Shown here: positions 1 to 10,124 of the stretch, in pieces
Position numbering within the stretch: position 1 is the stretch's first letter
Layout of the letters: each line of letters starts with the position of its first letter
Assembly (NCBI RefSeq): GCF_043290135.1
Contig: NC_134710.1
Coordinates: 136,112,155-136,176,154 of the forward strand
Length of the DNA: 64,000 nucleotides
Direction: 5' to 3'
Source: Rhipicephalus microplus
Lineage: Eukaryota > Arthropoda > Arachnida > Ixodida > Ixodidae
Position numbers and translations under genes: made by a program
The notes under the pieces: generated by a model
What the model was told of the DNA's origin: nothing
Database searches by the model: none
What the model saw: the letters and a program-made list of their open reading frames with translations, nothing else

Positions 1-1110
1 AGATTTGCAGCCCAGGCCTCCTATGTAAATATATGTTAGAGTGGAGCGATTGGTGTTGTGGAATATTCACTCTGGGGCTGTGCCAGTATTTGTGGGATAG
101 AGTCGGTATGGAACCGCACACTTCGTAATGAGGTGTATTCGGGGCTTACATTTTGTGCACTGTAAAGCAATCCGGCAAGGAGTGTGTTTGTGCTTGCCAC
201 AAGAGCGTGGTTTATTTTTTAGAAAAAGCTTCAGGCGGTATATATATAGGAAACTGTCTTCGGGTCATTCAGATGGATTTCAGACAGGCCCTTCATTCCT
301 TGTGGTGTTCTGCACAGTTTAATATTGGCAGATGAATTTCAGGCCAACCCTGGAAAGTATATGGGAACACCAAGGTATCAAGGCCTCAGCGTGGGTTTGG
401 GAGTTGCCCAAGAAGAGTGACCTGGCGTCGACTGCGGGTGGACTAATATAGCGAGATTATGATGTCCATGAGTAATGAGCTTATCCAGTACGTTAAATTT
501 GGAGGGAGTTGGTTTGGCATGAAGGATGTTAAACTTTTTGCCACGAATAGATGATTCACTTCATAAATTGTGTTACTTTTCTCTAGAAGACCTTCAGGCC
601 AGCTATTCATCATTTGTCTTTTATAGAAGTAAGCAAGAGATGAGCACCTTCATTACCAAAATTTGGCTGTACAAGTTTAAGGCATGCCATTTGTATTACC
701 TAAAGTACCAGCATTTGAATGAATGATCGGTTCCTTAATTTTTGTTTCCTCTTGTCTATTTGCCTAATTAATACATCGGCCTTTCTCACCTATGTTCACA
801 AGGCATGTAGTTGACTATATCCACTCTACAAATGCTAGTATTAAGCTAAAGTGTTTAAAATGTCATTTTTGTCATGTATAGGTCACAGTGCTTGGTCATC
901 TTGTTGATGCTGTCGGTAAGCGCGGGAAGTTTCGCGGAATCACAGCAGCTTAATCATTCGCATTTGAAACGGCTATTTAAATAAAAAAGAGGAATGACAT
1001 GTAAGTGACCACCAAATATGCACGGCAAGGATTGCACGAGGCTTATGTTATCCAAAGAATCAACTTAATTAATTTTGTAGTCTGCAACTGAAAGGCATAG
1101 TGTTTGACTC
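1..1110. other. No recognised feature (unassigned AT-rich sequence)
   Basis: Open frames here are at most about 66 codons, in scattered frames, and none shows a family motif. I see no tRNA-like boxes, terminal repeats or long simple repeats. It may be diverged transposon sequence or plain intergenic DNA. Confidence 0.5.
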
Positions 1111-1238
1111 CATCAGTGTGAAACAGTGCGAAGAAGAAAAAAAAACGAGGACATAGAAAGAAACAGACATGCTAGGCGCTCAGCCCTGTCCGTTTCTTTC
1201 CGTGTCCTCATTTCATTGTGCACTATTTCACACTGATG
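1111..1238. repeat. Imperfect fold-back (inverted repeat), MITE-like
   Basis: The segment starts CATCAGTGTGAAACAGTGC and ends with the near reverse complement GCACTATTTCACACTGATG. The arms continue inward through GAGGACATAGAAAGAAACAG on the left and CTGTCCGTTTCTTTCCGTGT on the right. The arms are about 55 bases with several mismatches and an unpaired centre near 1171-1184. The 113-codon frame starting at 1169 lies partly over the right arm and is not treated as a gene. No clear target duplication is visible. Confidence 0.6.
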
Positions 1239-1527
1239 AAGCCTCACCAACAAGCTATACATCACCCTGTAGTGAAATTTATGACTGTTCACATTTAGCT
1301 GGCGATATGGTGTCGATAGGTCGGTGGGTTGCTCCTCGCGATAAACTTATTTGCATAGACTGTCGGGAAAGTTGTGCCACAAACAAGTGCCAGACAGCCA
1401 ACAGAAAGAAGGCAGAGGTCTGGAGTATGTCCCAGATCTATAATGGTACAGTGAATTGGAGCTGGAAGTTCCAAGCAAAATGGAGGCAGGCAAGTCGATC
1501 AACTAGGTAGCGGCTATAGGCTTCAGG

Positions 1528-1575
1528 ATTTATTTACTGAGATACCTACAGCGCCCAATGGGCATTGTAGGGCGA
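1528..1575 (-). mobile_element. Possible 3' end of a CR1/jockey-like LINE
   Basis: GGATTTATTTACTGAGATAC followed by CAGCGCCCAATGGGCATTGT resembles the 3' end of the LINE at 10125-10945, where a TTTATTTAC run is followed by ACAGGTACCTTACAGGCCC. The similarity is short, there is no coding sequence next to it, and the call is weak. Confidence 0.3.
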
Positions 1576-2693
1576 AAGGACACTGCAAGCTCCTGCGACC
1601 TGGAACTGCCTCCTTCAATTCCTCTCTCATAGGCTGCAATGCCTTATTTTTTATCCTCTCTTCTTTTCATGCCAGCTTGCTAATGATCGAAATAATTTTT
1701 TTCATTATTTCCGCTGTTTCGTTATGTTCGTCGATGCACTGCACAACACCACATACACTGCATACCACATGACAAAGCAACTCTTTTGAGAGCTTAAATA
1801 AATAAAGTTTCTGAAGTGTGTGGAACAAAAAAAAAAAAAAACGCCAGGCCTGTGCGGAACGCGCAGCACAGCCACAGCGAAAGCTAGAAGAGCAGCCTTT
1901 TAAGAGCCTTGGCAAAGCACTCATTGGGTAACTACTGCAAGCACACTTGCTTGATACCCACTAGGGCATTAATCATTCTTTTGAGAAGCGTGGTATCCGC
2001 TAAACACTTCCAAAGAATTTCGTGCCAATTGTCCATGCAGTGGCTGACGACGATGAGGAGGTATGGCTGAAGTGGGTATGCACCACAGTTAATAGGGGAA
2101 TAAGAACAAGCTTTTGTTATGGTTTGCACCATTGGACAGCCCACTCGTTAGCCTATTCGCACCATGCGACGTCTGGTGTTCTTTCACTGTTGCAAAATGC
2201 TTTATAAGTCGTATTAACGCGATTGCGTTCCCGACATCAAGCCTGCCTAAGGCAAGTTTGACAACAAATCACTAGGACCGCTGTAGCTTATTATTTTTTT
2301 TCATGGTATTTATTAAAGTACTTGGGCAATAAAGACAAAATCAAGCGAACAAAAGTACAATCAAATCGCGAAAGTAAGCGTTCAAGCGTTACTCATAAAC
2401 ACTAAATGGCTAACACAGCGCGAGTTCCTCACATGGAGAGTTCTTCACATCGTGTTATACAAACAAAAAAGGGGTGAGGTCAAACAGTTCTCTAAGACGG
2501 AGTACTAGTCCGGTCTAAAGTCTAGCTCGTCGTAAATGTTTTTTAGGTGGATAGCCATTTGAATGAAGTGTGCGCTTGAAGAGGTGGTGGGCTCTGCATT
2601 GCGGTCTTGCATTCGTGTCTTCCACAAGCTGTGCAAACCCATGAGGAAAAACATATCATATGGTACTTCATCAAGCGTTGCTGAAAAAAAAAA
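1576..2693. other. Unassigned sequence
   Basis: No coding region is recognised. A 15-base string at 2276-2290 (GACCGCTGTAGCTTA) is identical to the start of the tRNA-derived repeat at 2694, so it may be a truncated third copy. The rest is AT-rich with poly(A/T) runs. Confidence 0.4.
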
Positions 2694-2780
2694 GACCGCT
2701 GTAGCTTAGTGGTAAAATACTGGGCTGGCACCCAGCGGACCCAGGTTCGAGCCCCACGCCCCTCTGTGGCATTGGTGCTA
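2694..2780 (+). mobile_element. tRNA-derived SINE-like repeat (called SINE-C here), copy 1
   Basis: The head has an A-box-like TAGCTTAGTGGTA and a B-box-like GGTTCGAGCC at tRNA spacing. Between them lies CTGGGCTGGCACCCAG, which resembles an anticodon arm. After the B box comes a body reading CCTCTGTGGCATTGGTGC instead of an acceptor stem that pairs with the 5' end, so this is probably a pol III-derived retroposon and not a working tRNA. A second diverged copy follows at 2824. The parent tRNA is not clear. Confidence 0.6.
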
Positions 2781-2823
2781 TAGTTCGTGCATGCCTAGGG
2801 CAAGTTCTAACAAGTTATAAGCA

Positions 2824-2902
2824 CGGCGCAACCCAGTGGTAGAATATTAGGCTGGCACGCAGTGGACCCAGGTTGAAGCCACTCTGTGTCATTGGTGCAA
2901 GG
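2824..2902 (+). mobile_element. tRNA-derived SINE-like repeat (SINE-C), copy 2
   Basis: Diverged copy of the repeat at 2694: CCCAGTGGTAGAATATTAGG, then GGCTGGCACGCAGTGGACCC, then GGTTGAAGCC (B box damaged), then the same CTCTGTGTCATTGGTGC body. The two copies lie in direct orientation about 130 bases apart, either as a tandem pair or as two insertions. Confidence 0.55.
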
Positions 2903-3420
2903 ACACTAATGTCCTGCGGAAAAGTGTACTGTGATTTAGAAGGGGCTGTTAGCGCTACTCACGCAACGTAGCAGATTTTGTTAAATTACCCATGCGTGTA
3001 TGTGCAGCACAATTGTGAGTACTATACTGTGATTCATGGCATCTAAAAGAGTTTCTAGCAATGATTTGGTGCAGCGAATGACACTTCTGCTGCCCCCCCC
3101 CCTCCCCCCGAAAAAACAAAAAAGGAACCTTGTGTGCCAGTTTTTCTTTCGCCATCCCTACTCCTTGGTTTTTCGAATCTCCTCGATTTCAAGCTCTCCA
3201 GCTTGGCAGAGCCACATTTGGAATCGCAGAGTCTGTCAAAGGATTCCACCGGCACCGCAAATGCGAATGCGGACTTCATTGTTTGCTCGGTGGGGTAATT
3301 TGCGAATACTAATTTCATTGAAATAGCAGTGCTCATGTTCACTATGCACGATTTAGTTGGGTTCAGTGTTCTGTACATATATTTTTTTAAAGATGTAAGC
3401 CTTCTTTTTCGTACTCTACT

Positions 3421-3636
3421 TGTCCTTATTGTGGTGAGGTTAATGACTTCGAACATATACTCTGGCGGTGCCCCTCATTACGGGGCCGAAGTCGGCTCAC
3501 AGAAAAGGATTGGGACTCTGCCTTACGAAGTTCAGAGTTACTACCACAACTACGGGCTGTCAAGAGAGCCCAAGATGCAACGGTGAGGATAGGCTTCTCC
3601 GTTCCTACGTGGGAGCGGCCCGCGACGTTGATCTAA
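3421..3636 (+). pseudogene. C-terminal zinc-knuckle end of a non-LTR retrotransposon, truncated
   Basis: From 3421 a 71-codon frame reads CPYCGEVNDFEHILWRCP and runs to the TAA at 3634-3636. This is a C-x2-C-x7-H-x4-C pattern, the CCHC arrangement found at the C-terminus of many non-LTR retrotransposon polyproteins, where it is thought to bind nucleic acid. The frame ends with SVPTWERPATLI. An AATAAA lies 25 bases past the stop, at 3661-3666, consistent with a LINE 3' UTR end near 3690. No reverse transcriptase lies upstream, so the copy is 5' truncated, as is typical of dead insertions. The clade is not determined. Confidence 0.6.
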
Positions 3637-4839
3637 AAAGAGCAGCGTTTCTCAGGACCCAATAAAGTTCCGTGTCTGTCTGTCTTTTTCGTACTGCTCC
3701 AAATTTGTTCTTTCATAAGATAATTTTTTCATAACTTGCTTCAAATTTAGATTTGAGTGCTCCAAAAGTAGCATTTTGCTGCTCCAAATTTCTCCAAATG
3801 TTATTTTGGCTGTAGCATCTCAGTGTGTGTTTCATGTTTCCCGCTAATTGTTATCTAGTACTAACTAGCCCAATTCATACCCTTGGTACCTAAGTTCTTT
3901 TTTAGCACGAAAGTCTTTTAGGTCGGGTTCCAGCACGGCTCAGCTGACGTATTTCCGTGACGGATATGACGTTATAAAATACGCACTAACAGATTGCATA
4001 GAAAGAACGAGAAGGAAAAGTTTGGCAGCGAGGCATCGAACCATTGGCAGCGCTCCTCAGCGCGCGACGCTGACCACCACACCACAAAGCACACGTTCTA
4101 TATATGTATATAGGAAGTGTGTTGGAAAATTCACTTGCGATTGTCATACCACCTAATGCGAATTCTGAGTTCGGCTGTTTGGGTGCTTTAATTTTGCGGT
4201 AAGTGGTGGCGTGACTGCGTTCCACTAACTAAGAGACCGCCAAAGGCAGCGCGTGGGTCCGTTCCACATCAGCCGCCGCAGACAGACCTCCGTTAATGCA
4301 GCGCTTTATTTTTACATGTATATGGTATCGATAGGAGCCCTGTACGCATCCCTTAGTAGTGTCTAGAGACTGCATTATAGGCAAATGCCTATTTTGTTTT
4401 TTGCGTTCCTATTGTGCTGCTTTAATTTATATATAGGAGCATATATTGTTTTATAGTGCCTTTAAATGCATATTTTCCATAATGGAGCCTATATGAACGT
4501 CATTTAATATGAAATGTTGCTTTCAAATAGTTCGTGCCCAGTATTTATTTACCCAGGTCAAATTGACCTTTCGGATCTCCGAGTACGGGGTGCAACCTAT
4601 ACTCCATCTCACAAGTTCCTTTCAACACTGTCCATGCTATACAAGGCCTCTTAGCCAATAGGAAGGCTGATTAGAGTCTACACATGCATTCATTCGCATC
4701 GCATCGTCTGCTCAGCATCTTCCCGGCGTCTGCTCGCATGCGTAGAGAACCGGAGGTTCTTTTGCTCAGCCGCAGGATGATCTATTGACAAAAAATGCGA
4801 AATCGTGCGTGAAGTGTCATCTGGGGAAAGAAGAGTGTG
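3637..4839. other. Mostly unassigned; contains a short GCTCCAAA-rich stretch
   Basis: From about 3697 to 3800 the octamer GCTCCAAA or a close variant recurs several times (for example 3699, 3760 and 3781), suggesting an old degenerate tandem repeat. A tRNA-like segment at 4010-4090 is listed separately. Nothing coding is recognised. Confidence 0.45.
4010..4090 (-). mobile_element. tRNA-like repeat head, minus strand (SINE-D)
   Basis: On the minus strand GTGGTGGTCAGCGTCGCGCG is followed, after a possible anticodon arm, by GGTTCGATGCC. The order and spacing fit A and B boxes of a tRNA-derived repeat. The sequence after the B box (CTCGCTGCCAAACTTTTCC) does not close an acceptor stem well, so a SINE is favoured over a functional tRNA. 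Only one copy was noticed in the window. Confidence 0.4.
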
Positions 4840-5133
4840 CATTATCATCATCACCACCACCATCATCACCACCACCATCATCACCATCATCATCATCTTG
4901 ACCACGCCCACTGCAGGACAAATACCTTTCTCATGTTCCGCGCCGGTCAGCTCGGTCTTGTGCTTGCTGCTGCGCCACTTTATACCCGCAAACTTCCTGA
5001 TCTCATCTGCCCACCTAGCTTTCTGTCTCCCCCTCACCCGCTTGCCTTTCCTGGGGACCCAGTCAGTTACCCGCAATGACCAGCGGTTATCTTGTCTCCA
5101 CGCTACGTGCCCTGCCCAAGACCATTTCTTCTA
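4840..5133 (-). mobile_element. RTE-type LINE copy A, 3' terminal segment
   Basis: Matches the 3' end of the intact element at 19848-22568. It begins with a degenerate (CAT/CAC)n tail at about 4840-4895 and continues with the same C-terminal coding sequence read on the minus strand (RVTDWVPRKGKRVRGRQKAR, then WADEIRKFAG). The match breaks off at CATTTCTTCT, where a Ruka-like SINE begins, and resumes at 7263. The frame is damaged and the copy is dead. Confidence 0.85.
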
Positions 5134-5279
5134 GCTCCGCCACGGTGGTCTATAGTTGCTATAAGGTACTCGGATGCTGACCCGTAGTTCGCGGGATTGA
5201 ATCCCGGCTACGGCGGCTGCATTTTCGACGGAGGCTAAAATGCTGTAGGCCCGTGCGCTCAGATTTGGGTGCACGTTAA
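5134..5279 (+). mobile_element. Ruka-like tRNA-derived SINE, 5' half (split copy)
   Basis: Head: CCGCCACGGTGGTCTATAGT (A-box region, with a small insertion) and GGGATTGAATCCCGG (B box), followed by the family body AGATTTGGGTGCACGTTAA. The copy stops exactly at the TTAA of 5276-5279 and resumes at a second TTAA at 7075. It sits inside RTE copy A. The bases on either side (CATTTCTTCT before, CATTTTTTTCTT after its tail) look like a diverged target-site duplication. Confidence 0.85.
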
Positions 5280-7074
5280 AGGGCCACTCACCAGGTTTGA
5301 CAATTTTGAGCTGACAAGCGCAATGCGTAGACGAGGCGTTCATGATCACGTCTGCCAAAATTTGCAACGCTACGCGCCGCGGAAATGCGTCAAAGTTCAA
5401 GATGAACGCTGCTCCCCTTCCCCTTTATCGGCACACGCCTAGTGAATGAGGGCATGACGTGGACGTATGAATGGCCCTACGTACACAGCGATGCTGTGAC
5501 GTTGGTCTTCTACGTAGATGACTCTGCTCGGACGTTGTCAACAGTATACCACGTGACATGGCAAAAATTATTTAACACAGCATGCGTAGTTTATGTATTT
5601 GTTGCTTTAAGAGATTAATAAAACTTGAAATAAATAATGAGACGCAAGAAAAAATTGTGCGCGTTTTTCTTTCATTATTTCCCGTGAAATGCTTTATGAT
5701 GCGGGGCTAATGTGCCAGCGTTTCGCATGCGTTCGTGTCCCCGTGGTCAGCGCATTGAGCAGATGATCGCCGTGGAACGCCACCTACGCGTTCGCGCACT
5801 CATTGTGCTCATCTATTCTACCACGTCTTATACCCCTGTCACACGGCCACCGATAAACTCCGTTGAACACCGTCAACGTAAATCTCCCCTAGGTGGTTCG
5901 ACGGAGAAGGAGTTGTGGCAGAGTCACATGGCAATGAAAAGGTTGTAACAGTTGGCGCGAGGGGGCTCAGCTGGCGCTGTTTTGATTTTCGGAAAAGTAT
6001 TCTAATTTCATCTCTATACTGATTTTTTGTGAATCCTCGTTCTGGGGTTTTTACAAAAAAAACACTATTAAGGAGGTAAGAGGCTAACAAACCATAAAAA
6101 TATTTTCAAATAAAAACGAATTCGCTAAATGTAGCGATGCTGCTAGTGACGCTGGCCACATTGTGCTTTTAGTTGTTTTGTTGCCTGTGTTTATGTTTGT
6201 GTACGAAAGTTCTTGTGCTTCCTTGCCTCGTAAGCGCACATTTTGTGTTCTTCAGCCATGAGTGACACAGCGACGACCACAACCACACGCGTGGACGAAA
6301 TATTTTTCAATGGCGCCGGCCGGCCCGACTCGCGAGGCACCACGTGCGAGGCACGGAGTGCAGAGCATCAGTGTTGAGAGTAAGTGAACTCTGGCGGGCG
6401 TAAATATATGTAAACAAACACGCGTTGTGAATGAGTACTACAACGAAAGAACGTTTAAGATTGCCAAAATGTATTATTCTTTCACTGCGGCCACTTAGTG
6501 CTCGAAATTTTTCTCTGACCTCTAGACTGCTGGGGCGAGAGTACCTCGTTTCGCTGCGAAGGGAGATCGTTGAACGTCCTTTGCGAGACGCTCCGTTTAC
6601 CTTCGTTTGGGTAAGGGTGGCCGTGTGACACGGACCACATCTTCGTTGTCGTAAGGACGAAGGAGTTAAACGGTCTTCGCGGGTGCTGCCCATGTGACAG
6701 GGGTATAAGCCAGCGTTTCCAAACCATCCCGCAGAAACAGGCAGAATACCACAAAATAATGGTGGTCAAAAAAGCAACGCTGCTCGCGTGCTCGGGGGAT
6801 GGACTTGTTTGGGCACGTCATGCGCTCGTCACCTCTTGGTCGGATGCCGGAAAGGATGGCAAAGAGATTTGGCTTGCGAAGGCTACGCGGAGGAGCGGCA
6901 AGGGTTTCGAGCTCGCCTCCTCTCATCCTCGTTTCACACCGCTTCAAAAAACCTGTTTTCTCCGCTCGTGATGAACCGATTCGAAAAATTTTTGTGGCAA
7001 AATGTTCCTCATTGGACACCCAACAACTTCCGCTGTCTAACTAAAATTGGGTATGTAGCCTGGTGAGTGGCCCT
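5280..7074. mobile_element. TTAA-flanked DNA transposon, non-autonomous, 1,795 bp
   Basis: Both ends carry the perfect 16-base terminal inverted repeat AGGGCCACTCACCAGG (5280-5295, and its reverse complement at 7059-7074). Each end is bordered by TTAA (5276-5279 and 7075-7078). Removing the element and one TTAA restores the SINE in register: ...GCACGTTAA joined to ATAACCCCCTGTAGTCAAAG, compared with GTTAAAGAACCCCAGGTGG in other copies. TTAA duplication is the hallmark of the piggyBac superfamily, although the inverted repeat is not the classic CCC-starting one. No transposase frame is visible, so it would need help in trans. A second inverted-repeat element at 5828-6708 lies inside. A diverged copy of its right part is at 8775-9080. 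Confidence 0.85.
5828..6708. mobile_element. Inner inverted-repeat (MITE-like) element, about 881 bp
   Basis: The left end reads TTATACCCCTGTCACACGG and the right end is the reverse complement of TTATACCCCTGTCACATGG; 21 of the first 24 bases agree. A related internal repeat (GGTGGCCGTGTGACACGG) lies at about 6615-6632, just inside the right end. No transposase frame is visible; frames of up to 128 codons show no motif. The target duplication is unclear because the ends themselves start TTA/TAA. The superfamily is not assigned. Confidence 0.7.
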
Positions 7075-7192
7075 TTAAATAACCCCCTGTAGTCAAAGTT
7101 TTCCGAGCCTTCCACTACGGCGTCTCTCATGATCATGTGGTAATTTTGGGACGTTAAACCCCACATATCAATCAATCAATCAACCAACCAAC

Positions 7193-7262
<70 letters not shown>
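7075..7262 (+). mobile_element. Ruka-like SINE, 3' half with (CAAT)n tail (split copy)
   Basis: Continues the SINE interrupted at 5279: CCTTCCACTACGGCGTCTCT, then GGGACGTTAAACCCCACATA, then a CAAT-type tetranucleotide tract from about 7168 to 7262 with a short CAAC stretch. Immediately after the tract RTE copy A resumes. Confidence 0.85.
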
Positions 7263-7263
<1 letters not shown>

Positions 7264-7840
7264 CATTTTTTTCTTAATTACGACTATAACGTTCATAACA
7301 CCCGTTTGTTCCCTGATATACTCTGCTCTATTTTTGTCCCTTAGAGTTACACGTATACCATTTTTGTTTTCATTGCTCGCTCCTTAACTTACGTCAAACC
7401 CTTTTTGTAATACCAGTTTTTGCTCCGTAGGTAAGCACTGGTAAAATGCAGCTGTACCTCGTCAGCGAATGTGGCAATTTACCGGTCATGATTTGAGAAT
7501 ACTTGCCGAATGTGCTGCACCCCATTCTTATTATTCTAGTTGCTTCAATCTTGTGGTTCGGCTCCGCGGTTACTGCCTGTCCTAAGTAGACGTACTTTTT
7601 GTAAAAATTCTCGAGGCACTTTTCTTTTCCAAGGTTGTTGCACATTACTTTCGTTTTCTGCATATTAATTTTAAGACTTTCTTTTCTGCTCTCCTTGTTT
7701 AATTCAGTAATCATTAATTTCAACTCCTCCCCTGAGTTACTCAGCAACGCGATGTCATCGGCGAATCACAGGTTACAAGGTACTCTTCATTAAATGTTAT
7801 TTATAACTCTTCCCATGTATTCTATAGGCCTCTGAAAACA
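7263..7840 (-). mobile_element. RTE-type LINE copy A, RT/C-terminal segment
   Basis: Collinear with 20096-20694 of the intact element on the same strand. Readable minus-strand peptides include LMITELNKESRKESLKINMQ and KYVYLGQAVTAEPNHKIEAT, equivalent to residues of about 656-720 of the 890-residue protein. The segment ends at about 7840 in the sequence coding the start of EVFRSLEWE, where the element switches to the opposite orientation. Confidence 0.85.
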
Positions 7841-8668
7841 GATCTATGCATTAAGGTACAAGGAAGGCAAAGTAGCTACGAATATGAGTACGGTAGTTAA
7901 ATTATAGCGGAGGAGTTTTACAGAGATCTGTACAGTAGCCAGGGCAACCAAGACCATAATGTAAGAATTAGCAGTAACCAAGATGACATTCCACCAGTAA
8001 CGTGACAGAAAAAGTCAGGAAAGCCTTGGAGGGAATGCAAGAAAGCAAAGCTTTTGGTGAGGATCAGGTACGTAACATCAGATCTGCTGAAAGACGGAGA
8101 ACAGATTGTGTTAGGAAAACTAGTCACCCTATTTACAAAGCATCTCCTGACGGGGGGGGGGGGGGGGGTACCGGAATCTCGAAAGAAGCTAACATCATCT
8201 TAATACATAAGAAAGGGGACGACAAGGACTTGAAAAATTACAGGCCAATCAGCTTGCTCTCCTTCGTATACAAGGTATTTACAAAAGTAATTGCTAAACG
8301 CATTAAGACAACTCTAGAATTCAATAAACAAAAGAACCAAGCAGGTTCTTGAACAGGCTACTAAACAATCGGTCATATTCATATTATAAATCAGGTGATA
8401 GAGAAATGCTCACAATACACCCAACTACTATACATAGCCTTCATAGATTGCGAGAAAGCATTTGATTCAGCAGAGATATCAGAAGTCATGCAGACACTAT
8501 GGAATCCGGGCGTCGACGAAGCATATATAAGCCCCCTGGAAGAAATCTACAGAGGATCAACTGCCACCATAGTGCTCTATAAAGAAAACCACAGAATATT
8601 AATGAAAAAAGTATCTAAGACAAGGGGACACGATCTCATCAATACTATATACCACGTGCTTACGGGAG
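7841..8668 (+). mobile_element. RTE-type LINE copy A, inverted 5' segment
   Basis: Plus-strand continuation of copy A in the opposite orientation. It runs from the equivalent of residue about 345 (MYALRDKEG region) through the RT fingers and palm (NYRPISLLS; IDCEKAFDSAEIS) to the equivalent of residue about 615. A run of 17 G at 8152-8168 replaces the codons around LLTGRVPES. The inner end starts at 7841. The outer end at about 8668 is the sequence that directly precedes the start of the 7263-7840 segment in the intact element, the topology expected from twin priming. Frameshifted and inactive. Confidence 0.85.
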
Positions 8669-8774
8669 AGTCAATATATAAAAAAGTGTTTTGTTTATCA
8701 TGTATACTTAAATGGTGCTGCACTAAGTCACATCAGGAATTTTACTCGGACACTGATAGTTGCGTCTAGAAAGT

Positions 8775-9080
8775 TTTAATTAGTTCATTACAGGCTGCGA
8801 AGGCATGATGCGAGGCGGTGAGCTTGAAACATTTGCCACTCGCCCGGTGTAGATTTCGCAAGCCGAACTCCTTCCCTGCCTGCTTCGGTATCGGAGCAAC
8901 TCGGAGCCGGAAGGCACACGACGCAGACGCATCAAGACTCCATGCGCACGCAAGGTTACATTTGCATGGCATGCACATGCCAGGTCATGCACGCAAGCCG
9001 TGTTGTGTCGTTTGGGCGTTTTCTGTACTGTGCTGCCTGTTTTTGTGAGATGGATACTTATACATGCGCTCACATTGGGA
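8775..9080 (-). mobile_element. Diverged fragment of the TTAA element
   Basis: Reverse complement of the right part of the element at 5280-7074. GCGAGGCGGTGAGCTTGAAA corresponds to the complement of the sequence near 6910, and CTGTGCTGCCTGTTTTTGTG to that near 6725. Similarity covers about 300 bases with many differences and small gaps. The terminal inverted repeat is not preserved. It supports the idea that the element is repeated in this genome. Confidence 0.6.
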
Positions 9081-10124
9081 GAGGCTGGAATGGATCATGT
9101 GTCCTTACCACGATACACAGCGTCGCACCACTGGATGTGCTCTAGAGGACTACGCACAAAAAAACATGCCAAGCGTCGTAAATGATGGCACTGACACGAT
9201 GCGAAAACGGCGAGAACACCAATGCAAAAAAAAAAAAAGACGGCATCTTAGTCTGGAAACTCGCTATATACGAAGTTTAAAAAAGATAACGTACATAGAT
9301 ACTGTCTGTATGTTTTAGTATTTCTGTCAACATTCATACTTCTACTCAGGGTTGCACAAAATACACACGTCGCCTCGAGTAATTTTCGCAGTGTCACGTA
9401 TATATACTACCTCGACGTATGCAGGACCATTCCTCATTGTATGTGTCACCTCCACCATGTTGGGGCGCGCACCCGTGATATGAAGGTCAAGCGGCATTCA
9501 GTCTGAATTTTTTTTTTTCATTTTCAGGGAGCGTATATTGCAAATCTCGGCAGATGAGATCTTGAGTGCCCTGTGCATGCATTCCTCTTGCCTTCTGCGT
9601 CTCCCCGTGATAGTCATTGTGGACGGACAAGTCTCGGCCCCGTAAGGCGCTTTGCCTCTAAAAAATAATAATAATAAAGTGTGAAGATATGTAGCGTACA
9701 TTGGTGTACGCTGTATACTTACTTTCATGGGAGCAAACTCTCGACGTATAGCACCCGAATCGCCTTAAACGTTGTAATGTCGCTATAAAAATACATTAAC
9801 TTACAACTCACGCACCCCTATAGCCTTGGGAGGGTGGGGTCGTTTCAGAGCCCGGGACTATAAAATTTTGTCAGAAAGGGTGTTTCACCAAAAATAAGCG
9901 ATGAAAATAGATGATTTCCCAAAATAGTCATGGGCTCCAGCAAGTCACACACACCGAAAAAAATTCTGGCTACGGGCGTGATGACTCGTGTACCGTTAGG
10001 CACAGTAACGCAAAAATGCTATCGCATCATCAAAGATCGCCATCCAGAGAGACCTTTGTAACGACATTTATTTCGCATTTGTTTCACTGCTGCGTTGATG
10101 AATGCTTCATTTGTTTGATCACTT
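9081..10124. other. No recognised gene
   Basis: Frames are at most 88 codons and carry no motif. There are poly(A) and poly(T) runs at 9226-9238 and 9508-9518, and a short AATAAT run at 9663-9675. Confidence 0.45.

Noticed and set aside
2694..2780. Functional tRNA gene with CTGGGCTGGCACCCAG arm
   Set aside because: The acceptor ends do not pair and the unit is repeated nearby with a shared non-tRNA body, so it is treated as a SINE.
4837..5079. Poly-histidine protein (80 codons)
   Set aside because: Histidine codons come from the (CAT/CAC)n tail of RTE copy A read on the wrong strand.
7168..7262. CRISPR-like array
   Set aside because: It is a plain tetranucleotide SINE tail with no spacers, and the genome is eukaryotic.
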